Below, piece by piece: positions 21,101-31,338 of a stretch of DNA of 64,000 nucleotides. A program made the position numbers and the translations under genes. Position 1 is the stretch's first letter, and each line of letters opens with the position of its first letter. Below the pieces are notes generated by a model. That model was not told the DNA's origin. It saw only the letters and a list, made by a program, of their open reading frames with translations, and did not search any database. The DNA is from Cryptomeria japonica (Eukaryota; Streptophyta; Pinopsida; Cupressales; Cupressaceae): positions 236,468,733 to 236,532,732 of the forward strand of contig NC_081414.1 in assembly GCF_030272615.1 (NCBI RefSeq), written 5' to 3'.

Positions 21101-22269
21101 TATCTTAGATCTCTATTGCAGCTATAAATCTTCAACGAATTTCTCCTCCTTGCCCCCATTTTTTAAATAGTAATTTTAACGATACCTCATGGGAATAAAG
21201 CACACCCATATTTGCTAAAAAAACATGATACACGTGAGGATTTTCCAATAAAGTACACTCATATTTGCATACACTAGCAAATAAATCTGAAAATCAATAA
21301 CAAGGCTTGCAAAACACCTATTCCTTGATGAGTGGAAATAAACCATCAATAAATAAATTTTAAAGCTGATCATATATTATTGTAAAATCAAATTAGCAAT
21401 CAAACCTTGAAATGTCAACATATGATCCTTAATTACCTCATGCTCTTGATTGTAGTGTATGGGTTGATTAGTAGTTGTCTTAGGTTCAATATTGTAGTGA
21501 AAGTGTTGAGTGAAGGCATTGACCAGATCTACATCTACAAGATAAGTGATGGAAGTGCAAGGCAATGATTAAAACAATGTGAATGTGTGACCACCCAAGC
21601 TTGTTAGAAACAATTTGGAAAGCAACTTGTCTTGATAAAAAATAATGAAGAATATAGCTTGAAAGGATTGTAAATGAAGCAATATGTTGACTTTTTCATC
21701 ATAATTTGCAAAACAAATTGCCACAAATCCACTTGATGAAGGATGAATTGAGATGACATATGCAAAAGGAAAATGCAGTATCTCATTAGTATAAGCATTC
21801 TTTTTTAAATTTTTATGCCTAGGTGGTTCAATCTATTGAAGAAAGATTTCAGATAATATGAAATAGCATGCTTAACATACTCCATATACCTGTAGTAGTG
21901 GAGGAACACATATCAAGTAGCCCATTGTCCTCACATATGCCAAGTAAAAATTGTAAGAGATTCTCATGTTCTTTTTAATGTATGTCTAAGTCATGTGAAT
22001 ATGATGTGTAGAAGAGGGTACTCAATGAGTACTCAGATATATCATGGGAAAACAAAAGGGATCCAAAGAATAATCCCCATTAACATCAACAAGTGGTATA
22101 TTATCATGATTCATAGAAAAATATAGGAGATTTTATAAAGAAGGACCACTAGATTGTGAAGAATGAGAGTCATGCTATAGATAAATAAATTGATCTATAA
22201 AATTGTGCAACAAGACTTTGAATGATGTATAAGAAGTATGAAATGAATCAAGCTAATATTTAGCTCTAT
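21101..22269. other. AT-rich interval, nothing recognised
   Basis: The interval has short frames only. No domain, RNA gene or structured repeat was identified. Confidence 0.5.
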
Positions 22270-23120
22270 CAATTAATTTGTCACTAGGTCTATGCGTTGA
22301 AGTCAGAGATTTGAGACTCACTTGAACTAGCTTGGACTTAGCAAGCCTCTATTTGTGTGACCCTTGGCAAGTCCCAAAGGCTTAGACTTGGACTCAGATG
22401 AGTCTCGGTGAGACTTGTAGAGTCTCGTGAACTTGCAGACTTGAAGCGGACTCGGCAAGTCTTGATGCCTAGACTTGGCCATACTCAAATTTGTTTTTTC
22501 TAATCTTAGAAAATAACAAAAGTAGACATTTTTTGACCTTTTTTTTACATCCGAAAACCCTAAAATGTACCTAAAAGAATTATTTTGCCCAATGCAAAGA
22601 TCATTTTGCTCTCTTCACTCTCTCTTTTCTTACATCTAACACCTTGTCCAGCTTACATTGCTGCCCTTCAAGACCATTAATGTCTCTACTCCCAAAATCC
22701 CACTAGTTAGTGGGACCTACCTTAGATGCCTTCATAAGAGGGATGCAGACTCCTTTAAGCCATAGACTTCTATTTATTGTTTTGATATTTGTTTGGAACA
22801 TTTGATGTCATGGATTTCATACTCTATGAGTTTTGTATATGTTTGACAATGTTTATATATCTAAGTGTGTTATTTCCTTCAACTTTAATTTGCATTTATA
22901 ACTATGTGATCGACGTATACTTGTGTATGTGATCAAATTAGTTCTATTTGATGATGTTATTGTGTCTTTAAGGTTTATTTAATAAAGGGTGCATGAAACA
23001 AATTTTTAATTTTTTTAAAATCTCTAAATTTCTTGGGTTTTTCACTTGCGTAGTCTTTGTTGAGTCCCAAGTTGAGTCACTCTCGTTGAGTCCATGTTGA
23101 GTTTGAGTCTTGTTTATATG
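22270..23120. mobile_element. Possible GAGTC-rich foldback/MITE-like element
   Basis: The left part (22300-22480) contains many ACTTG/GACTC/GAGTCT words, and the right part (23040-23115) contains TTGAGTCCCAAGTTGAGTCA and related words in inverse sense. This suggests imperfect terminal inverted repeats around an AT-rich centre. The pattern resembles the better-defined element at 34490-34865. No target duplication was confirmed. Confidence 0.3.
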
Positions 23121-24309
23121 ATTGAAGTACCATCATTGTATATATGAGCATAATATGAAGATAAAATTTAAAAGTGATATAACAGGTAAAAAATACATTT
23201 CCTCACCAACGTGCTTCAGAAGAATGTACATTGTAAACTAAATCATTATGAATTAAAGAATCGTGAATCTCATAATTAGAAGAAAAAGAAGTAACAAGAT
23301 TCTTCTCGCTCCATACATCATAGGTAGACCATGAGCAAAAATATATAGGACTATCAACCTCATGTGGATGTGGAATATGTATTTATGTCACTAGGTTCTC
23401 AAGGGAAATTTAAGCAAGAGAGTAACATGGAGGAGAATCTATAGATGTAAAAGAAAAATTATCATGAGATGGAGAATAAATATGCTTGTTAGGTATAAAA
23501 TCACATGAATCAAGACCCCTATTTGTATCAAATGGATATAAGGTTGAAGTGGTGTTGGTGGTAGATTTTCATTTGTGGACCAAAAAGGAGATGCACATGA
23601 ATCCTTGTGCTCATAAATGGATGTGGATGTCAATTCTCCAAGGTGTGCAAACTTCAAGGTTGTGATCCCACTTAGTAGATATGGCAAAAATATGAATGTG
23701 TTGATGGATCTTGTTGGTATGTGAGAAGCTTCAAAATATTGGGGATTTGTGCATCAATAGTCTCTCAAAATATATTTGGGGACCTTCAAAGAATAAGTAT
23801 CCAAACAAAGAAGCCTTTGGAACCATTAGATGCAACACTAAAGCTTTGTGGAGAGAAGGCTGACTAACCAAAATCCCAAGTAGAGGTGGAGTGGAATTAA
23901 GGCAAGAGGAGCCTTAAGGAAGGCCTTGTAGGCACTGTGACACTTGTGACTCCAACATTGAGTTACATGGATTATAGGGATGATTCAAGACTTAAAGAAG
24001 GGGAACCCTTGTGAATTTGGGAGGGAGTTGGAGTTTGAAAACAACAATTGAAAGGGACCAGAGAAATCTATCTACAATAGCATGGATTATTTTAAATGAA
24101 TGTGTGCAAAAAACACAATACAAATAGTAGGTAAGTCACTATTATAGGTCGCAAAAGGGGTATTGTCAAGGTTTTAGTAAATCATAGATATACACATATA
24201 TTAATAGCTTTGTTAGTGTAAATCCCCAAATAGGATACTAAAAACAATACAATAATTTCTGCAATCTAGGGCACAAATCTCATACGAAAAAGCTTTTACA
24301 TCTAGGGCA
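23121..24309. other. Unassigned interval left of the chromovirus
   Basis: Weak repeat-like sequence with no recognisable protein. The frame at 23439-23687 (minus) lacks motifs. The point where flanking DNA ends and the LTR begins (about 24310) was set by comparison with the second LTR. Confidence 0.5.
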
Positions 24310-25380
24310 TAAATCTGGTAATTTATTTGCATATAAACATTTTTATTACAACCCAAAATTCTGATCAGATTTCAAATCAGAATTAAAATTGAAGGATAGC
24401 AAATGCTGATTATTATTAAACTCAGGAATATAACAATTCAAACCCTTATGATTGCCCGGAAAATTCCAAAATTAAATTTCAGACCTATCCTTCAAATAAA
24501 TGTCCAAATCTCATACCAAATTAGTCCAGATTTGGGTCAGAATATTTTTCTAACCTAGCTGTCCTTCTAAAGTGATGCTGGGCTCCCAAGTTGACTAGCT
24601 CTAAGTCTGAAATTGATGCCCTTTAACAACTGTCCGTAGAAAACCCAGAAATGAATTATTTGCAGTAGTAAATTTTCCCAGATTTGAGTCTCCAACATTG
24701 ATATTATCCTCAATCTGGCCTCCAAACTTGATGAATTCTTGCGACCCAGAATAAACAATGTGCTAGGGTTTCACAAACCGGAGTTCTTCCACCGAAACAC
24801 ACTCTTCGGACTAGGGAGAGCTCATATGTCTCACTGAAATTAGGGATACTTAAGGGTTTCAATCCTCAAGCCAAGATGCAGCAGCAATAAACATAAATCT
24901 TCATCACATAATGCTCTCAAAATAAGCCCTTACGGTGTTTTATAACAACTTCTAAAAAGATGAATCAATCTCCAGCCTTGATAGTCCACCTCTTAATCCA
25001 AAGCTCCAAAATAAAAACCTAAAATGTGCACCAATAAGAACTCTCGAAGTTGGGCACCCACCTTGGCTTTTGTCACATGTTTTAATTAAACCACTTAAGT
25101 ACATAAAAGAGGGGACAACTTAAGTCCCTTGGCTAGGCATCACTTCAAGTTGCCTAAAAAGATGTGCCTAACTTAAAATAACTTAAATTCACTTAAAAAT
25201 AACTTAAGTTCAGTTAAGTTGCATTGAAATACGTGCTCTCAACTTAAAATCAGAAATTAGAACAAGCCAAGGACCCCATATCTCACCCAATGATGCTCTA
25301 CATGCTCTTCCTCTTGGGTAATCCAAGGAAAGGACTACCAAATTACAGCTAAGTGTCTTGATTTGAGTTGGGGTATTACA
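24310..25380 (-). mobile_element. 3' LTR of chromovirus-like gypsy element
   Basis: It is similar to the LTR at 29582-31338 over its length (about 1,071 bp here; about 1,077 bp there after removing an insertion). The inner end on the minus strand is TGTAATACCCCAACTC, directly after a polypurine tract. The outer end is placed where similarity stops (TAAATCTGGTAATTT); it lacks a clean CA, so this edge may be off by some bases. Confidence 0.78.
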
Positions 25381-25398
25381 ATCCTCCCCACCCAAATG
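25381..25398 (-). promoter_or_regulatory. Polypurine tract of the chromovirus-like element
   Basis: The minus strand reads TTTGGGTGGGGAGGAT immediately before the LTR start TGTAATACCC. This is the plus-strand priming site expected just upstream of a 3' LTR. Confidence 0.8.
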
Positions 25399-25438
25399 AT
25401 GCTTGTCCTCAAGTATTTGAAGACTAGGATGCTTGTCC

Positions 25439-26356
25439 TCAATCTTTTCTCCCTTCTTGTAAAATTGTTTCTGGAATAAGTATCAATTTACCCTCTTCGT
25501 CCATGGGAGGCAACTCCGTAGAAGGTATAACATGCTGTCCAAGTGCCTTTTTGAGGCATGACACATGGAATACATAATGAATCTTGCTGGTAGATGGCAG
25601 CTCCAGCTCATAAGCTACTTCACCAATTCGCTTAGTCACCTTGAAAGGCCCATAAAATTTGGGTTTAAGCTTTGCTGCCCCACTCATCTTCAATGAAGAT
25701 TGCCTATAAGGCTGAAGAAGCACAAATACCAAGTCTCCCACCTCAAATTACCTCTCAACTTGGTACCGATCAACATATTTCTTCTGCTGCTCCTGTGCAA
25801 TTTGAATATTCTCCTTGAGTGCTTTGAGGATATCTTGATTTTCTTAGGCCCACTCAAGAGCTTTCAGGGCTCTAGAATTTGAAAAGATCAAATCCACAAA
25901 TGTAGAAGCTTCATACCCATACAAAGCTTTAAAAGGAGTCATGCCAATGCTCATGTGATATGTAGTATTGTAACAAAATTCTGCCAAATGTAACCATCTT
26001 GCCCATGCTTTTTGCTGACTCGAAACATAATTCCTCAAATAGTCTTCAAGCCACTTATTTACAATTTCGGTTTGACCATCCGTTTGAGGATGATAACTAG
26101 TGCTATGATCAAGTTCTGTTCCAGCCAACTTCATCAATTCTTGCCAAAAAGTACTAATGAATATGCAATCCCTATCACTTACAATCCTCTTTGGCACTCC
26201 ATGGAGTCTGAAAATTTGCTTAAAAAATAGTCCAACTTGTGGTGCTTTGAATTCAAAAGGCATAGGCATAAAATGAGCATACTTTGTAAGTCTGTCCACT
26301 TCCACAAAAATATAATCCTTACAATTCATCTTAGGTAGCCCAATAATAAAATCCAT
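25439..26356 (-). pseudogene. Gypsy integrase and C-terminal tail (chromodomain core lost)
   Basis: The frame starting at 26356 encodes the integrase catalytic core: MDFIIGLPK, the first Asp in VEVDRLTKYAHF, the second in SDRDCIFIS, and Glu in DGQTEIVNKWLEDY, so the D,D-35-E triad is visible. After a short break, 25741-25439 gives the C-terminal GPY/F-like part (FYGPFKVTKRIGEVAYELEL). In chromoviruses a chromodomain follows PETIL; here PETILQEGRK runs almost directly into LEDKHHLGGED next to the polypurine tract. About 40 residues of chromodomain therefore seem to be missing. Confidence 0.87.
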
Positions 26357-26503
26357 TGATATTTGCTACCATTTCTGATTCCGAATAGGAAGTGATTGTA
26401 GCAGCCCTGCTGGAAAAGAAGTTTTAGCCTTGTTTCTTTGGCATTCAAGGCATTTTCTCACATGTTTAAAAACATCATTTTTCTTTCCCTTCCATGAGAA
26501 TCT

Positions 26504-27585
26504 TTAACGAATGCATCTATATGTCTTCAAATAACTAGGGTCACTAGCCAGCTGATTGTTATGAACAGCAACAAGAATTTTATATTTAAATTCACTTTTA
26601 GGTACTAGATAGATTCGTTTCTTGTAATAGATGATGTCTTGCAGCACCTTATACCTTTCATCATCTATTTTACCATCTAAAATGTCACAAGCAAGCTGTT
26701 TTTTGGCATATTCTATTAATATGTGGTCCTTGAGGCAAAAATTTCTAAAAGTGAACAAAATATAGGATTTCTTGACAAGGCATCAACAACAACATTATTT
26801 TTCCCTTTGACAAACTCAATATCAAAATCATACCCTTGCAACTTGCTTACCCAGCACTGCTGTCTTTCGTTCAATCCTTTTTGTTCCATGAAATACTTGA
26901 GGCTGTTATGATCAGTCCTCACTATGAATTTGCTGCCCACAAGATATTGGCGAAACTTCTCAAGTGCGTGCATGATGGCCAACATCTCCTTATCATATGT
27001 AGAAAACCTCCTTTCGACTTCATTCAACTTTTGGCTTTCACAAGCAATGGGATGCTTGTCTTGCATTAGAACAACCCCAATGCCAATTCTGGATGCGTCA
27101 CATTCAAGCACAAAAGGTTTTGAGAAATCTGGCAAAGCCAAAACAGGGCAAGTACTCAGGACCTTCTTGAGATGATCTATGATCTCTTGAGACTCAACGG
27201 TCCAAACAAAAGCATCCTTCTTAGTCAAATCTGTCAAAGGAGCGGTTAACGAAGAGAACCCCTTCACAAACTGTCTATGGTATGTGCATAAGCCAATGAA
27301 GCTCTTCAATTGTGACACATTCTTTGGTGGTGGCCAATCAAGTATAGCTTGAATTTTCTCCCTATGTGCCTTAACTCCACCATTTCCAATGATATATCCG
27401 AGATACAATAGCTCGGTCATACTGAATTCATACTTAGAGGCTTTTGCAAAAAGGGAATTAGCTGCGAAAATGCTCATTACCTCATCAAGATGCCAAAGAT
27501 GCTCTTCCAACATTTTGCTATAAACTAGAATGTCATCAAAGAACAACACAAACTTTTGCAAATGCTTGTTGAACACATGGTTCAT
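26504..27585 (-). pseudogene. Gypsy reverse transcriptase C-terminus and RNase H
   Basis: The 289-codon frame (27585-26716) begins at MNHVF near the middle of RT, includes the catalytic FFDDILVYS box, the GYIIGNGGV and PPPKNVSQLKSFIGL connection, and RNase H with Asp in ECDASRIGIG, Glu in YDKEMLAIMHALEKF and Asp in RTDHNSLKYF. The next frame (26758-26504) is the start of the integrase zinc-binding region. The RT N-terminus, protease and most of gag are absent: at about 27588 the element is cut by unrelated sequence. The frame itself is long and intact, so decay is moderate. Confidence 0.9.
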
Positions 27586-27588
27586 ACA

Positions 27589-28990
27589 AGATTACTCTAA
27601 ATGCTATCTAAATGCTATTTTGACCACATCCTGCTATCTAAATAGCACTTATGACCAAGGAACTGATATTGGTAAAACCTATGGCGATAAAGGAAAATCC
27701 TGCTATCTATTACCAATAATAAAATCCTGCTATGAACATCCTGCTATCTAGAGTAATCTTCATTATGCAAATCCTATGAAAAACCTATGGCGATAAAGGA
27801 AAATCCTGCTATGAAAATCCTGCTAGAAAATACAAGAGGATGCATTATGCAGGTCCATCGGAATAACCAATGAAGTTGGAGTAGCACATCAACAGGGTTT
27901 CAATTACTAAAACTATCCCGATGGTGAATAAATAGAATGGCATCGAGGGAACCATCTCGATTATGCACTTATGACCAAGGAACTGATATTGGTAAAACCT
28001 ATGGCGATAAAGGAAAATGAAGATGATACCCCTATCGGTATAACTAATGAGATCGGGATAACGAATTATCTATAATCTGATAGTACAACCTATTCCGAAA
28101 AAGATCATATGAAGTGACATCGGAATAGCTACTCCGACATCATACTCTTGATAGGACTACCTGTATCGGAATAACTTATAGCAAAAGGAGGAGTTAATGG
28201 CGAAAACTTCATCAGGATAACTTATGAAGTCGGGCATACGGTTTTTTGGTATGCCGATAGTTAAAACAATCCCGATAAACACCATCTTAGATGCATTCGA
28301 CATAGGTAACTCGAAGAGCAAATACAAATAAAGGATTGCCCAGTTAATCGAAAGAAGTATTGCTGACGAAGCAGAAAGCACCAACGCCGGCATGAACATA
28401 TCAAAGAGACATCATGAAGAGATGCCTCTATCGGGTCTTCTTCATATATATAGGATTCAAATGTAAATCAGAAGGGACAAGATCAGATTTTTGTAATAAT
28501 ATCATACCGTAAGGGTATTATCATTGTTGTGGTGTAATTATGTTTTAAGTAATACAAAATTAGTATTCTTTCTGCGTATATGTGATATTCAGATTAATGT
28601 GGTTCGTTATTTCGAATCTGCCTACTATTTAAATACTGAGAAGATTGGAGACTGCATTAAGATTTCTTTCTATATATCATTGCTATCTTGTTATTTTTAG
28701 TTCATGAACAGGAAGACATGTATTCTTGGATAAGTTGCTATAGGGGCTCGATTAAATTCACCGTATAGTGACCGTCATAATAAGAGTAGTAGTTGTAGGA
28801 AGAACAACAGTGGATAGTTGTAAGACTATCTAGTAAGGAGACTGAAAGAGATAAAGTTCCATAAGACTCTGTGCCCATTGGGAAGAAAGACACTGGTCTA
28901 CATTGCATCCCATCGAAACCAAGTCAAGAAAATTCTTTCATTCCATAAAATAGATTTCATTTCAGTTTTAGTTTTGCACAGTAGAAGTAG
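27589..28990 (+). mobile_element. LTR-like insertion within the chromovirus-like element
   Basis: This unrelated DNA separates the RT half (below 27588) from the gag fragment (above about 29000). The left part is scrambled: a 54-bp block recurs exactly at 27645-27698 and 27965-28018, and TCCTGCTAT occurs several times. The middle (27850-28260) has degenerate repeats of ATCGGAATAACTTATG-like words. A TATA-like TATATATAGG at about 28446-28455, on the plus strand, is followed by about 500 bp of R/U5-like sequence. Exact ends were not found. An LTR or solo LTR in plus orientation is the best reading. Confidence 0.5.
27590..27758. repeat. Short segment bounded by 10-bp perfect inverted repeat
   Basis: GATTACTCTA (27590-27599) is exactly complementary to TAGAGTAATC (27749-27758). 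The left copy lies right at the junction where gypsy RT homology stops. It may be part of the insertion mechanism, a tiny foldback, or chance. Confidence 0.6.
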
Positions 28991-29004
28991 AAGATAAACT
29001 TGAG

Positions 29005-29455
29005 GTCATTCTCATTTCTATGCCATTGAGGAGTGATCCCAAATAGGAATATTGTAACATAATCTGCCTAAGCATCATTAGCTGATTGTAGTACAAAAAG
29101 AGAATAGCTGGTGATAAGGTAAACCTGCCTTGGTCTGGCAGAACCGGAAGTGAAGGGAAGTAAGACTTAATTGGTCATTCCATTTGTTGGCCAAAAGCAG
29201 TTGCTGATCTTGATCATAGAAGGTGGCATGCTCTTAGGGATCATCAAACCAGTGATTTTGAGCTCCAACACAACCTTTAAGAGGCTCAGCCAAACCCTCC
29301 ATGAACCAAAAAATCAATCTCCTTTCGGACACATCAATAACCATGATTGATAATCACTAAAATTTTGAAATATATGCATCAAGTGTGCCCACTTGTTTCA
29401 ATAATTGCTCGGCAATAACACCCTTATATCTCCTTGTGCCGCCCTTGTCTTCCAT
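29005..29455 (-). pseudogene. Gypsy gag fragment of the chromovirus-like element
   Basis: The minus strand from ATG 29455 reads MEDKGGTRRYKGVIAEQLLK, then LDAYISKF, and in a shifted frame VIDVSERRLIFWFMEGLAEP and LKGCVGAQNHWF. These match the gag core of plant chromoviruses (ISERRLLFIFTEGL-type motif). Several stops are present. It lies between the 5' LTR (29582-31338) and the interrupting sequence, as expected for this element. Confidence 0.75.
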
Positions 29456-29581
29456 GCTTAGGCATCATCTTATCTCTCCATTGCCTCTATGTGGGACACA
29501 TGGGCCTCAAGTAGACTTGAACCCAAGACATCCCATGTAGGAGGCTCACAACTAACTGTTGTGTTGTGGGGTCATCCCCCA

Positions 29582-31338
29582 TAAATCTAGTAATTTATTT
29601 GCATATAAACATTTTCATTACAAATGAAAATTCTGATCAGATTTCAGTTCATAATTAAAACTGAAGGATAGCAAATATTGATTATTATTAAACTCAGGAT
29701 TATAACTATTCAAACCCTTATGATTGCCCAGAAAATTCCAAAACTAAATTTCAGACCTATCCATCAAATAAATGTGCAAATCTCATACCAAACTAGTCTA
29801 GATTTGGGTCAGAATATTTTTCTAACGCTAGCTGTCCTTCCAAAGTGATGCTGGGCTCCCAAATTGACCATCTCTAAGTTTGAAATTGATGCCCTTTAAT
29901 AGCTGTCTGCATAAAACCCAGAAATGAATGATTTGCAGCAGTAAATGTTCCCAGATCTGAGTCTCCAGCACTGATATTATCCTCAATCTGGCCTCCAAAC
30001 CTGATGAATTCTTGCAACCCAGAATAAACAATGTGCTTGGGTTTCACAAACTGGAGTTCTTCCACCGAAACACACTCTTCCGACTAGGGAGAGCTCGTAT
30101 GTCTCACCAAAATTAGGGATACTTAAGGGTTTCAATCCTCAAGTCAATATGTAGCAGCAATGAACATAAATCTTCATCACATAATGCTCTCAGAATGAGC
30201 CCCTTAGGGTGTTTTATAACAACTTCCAAAAGGATAAATCAATCTCCACCCTTGATGATAGTCCACCTCTCAATCCAAGGCTCCAAAATAAAAACCTAAA
30301 ATGTGCACCAATAAGAACTCTTGAAGCTGGGCGCCCACTTTGGCTTTTGTCACATGTTTTAATTAAGTCACTTAATGTAATGTCCCATTTTGGGATTGCC
30401 TTGAATCTTGCCCTTGTAAATATCAAAGTTTGCGAATTTTCACCCTTATTAATTATGATATTAGGTATTGATCCATTGACTTTCTTGTCTTCTTTGATCT
30501 TATGGATGGTTCCTCCAATTCCCCCTTCTCAATTGAATTAATCTCTTCTTTATATCTTCATTTGTGGGAAGTTACACCTCTTCATAAGAAATGAGTCATC
30601 ACTGTTCATTGCTGCCCTTTGAGAACAATAAATTATTCTTCAAATTGATCTCCCTTGAATCTCCTCCTCAAATAAGACTTTCTACTTTTTTATATCCTCC
30701 AATGTGAGGGAGAGGTCACACCTCTTCATCATGTATGCCCCTTTGGCGAGAGACAAATTCTTCATTATTTCTGCCTTTTGAAAGGAACACAACCTTTCGC
30801 ATTCAGATCTGCACTTCTTATTTATATGAGATCTGCACTTCGGATTCCCCAAATTATCCCCTCAAATGAGGTTCTCTTCTCCCTTTTATATCTCATGTTT
30901 GAGGGAGTCGCAACTTTTCATTTCATGTCTTTGACCATTCATTAACTTAATTAAAATTTAATTATATTTAATTGTATTCTTTTATATTTTAATTTTAATT
31001 TTATTATTATCATTTATCATTGAAGTGTATTTCAAAACGGGGACATTACACTTAAGTACATAAAAGAGGGGACAACTTAAGTCTCTTGGCTAGGCACCAC
31101 TTAAAATTGCCTAAAAAGACGTGCCCAACTTAAATAACTTAAATTCACTTAAAAATAACTGAAGTTCACTTAAGTTGCATCAAAAGACGTGCACTCAACT
31201 TAAAACCAGAAATTAGAACAAGGCCAAGGACTCCATATCTCATCCAATTATGCTCTACGTCCTCATCCTCTTGGGTAGTCCAGGGAAAGGACAGCCAAAT
31301 TATAGCTAAGCGTCTTGATTTGAGTTGGGGACATTACA
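29582..31338 (-). mobile_element. 5' LTR of chromovirus-like element, split by a solo LTR
   Basis: Homologous to 24310-25380 in two blocks, 29582-30375 and 31056-31338. Its outer end on the minus strand is TGTAATGTCCCCAACTC. Together with the 3' LTR at 24310-25380 it brackets one element 7 kb long. The adjacent 29470-29580 segment should hold the PBS, but I could not match it to a tRNA. Confidence 0.8.
30376..31050 (+). mobile_element. Solo LTR, 675 bp, with CTTAA target duplication
   Basis: It starts TGTAATGTCCC and ends GGGGACATTACA, near-perfect terminal inverted repeats with TG...CA. It is flanked by CTTAA at 30371-30375 and 31051-31055. The uninterrupted sister LTR (near 25091-25100) has a single ACTTAAGTAC at the same place, which proves insertion. 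No internal coding sequence is present. The orientation is uncertain because the ends are symmetrical. Confidence 0.93.
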
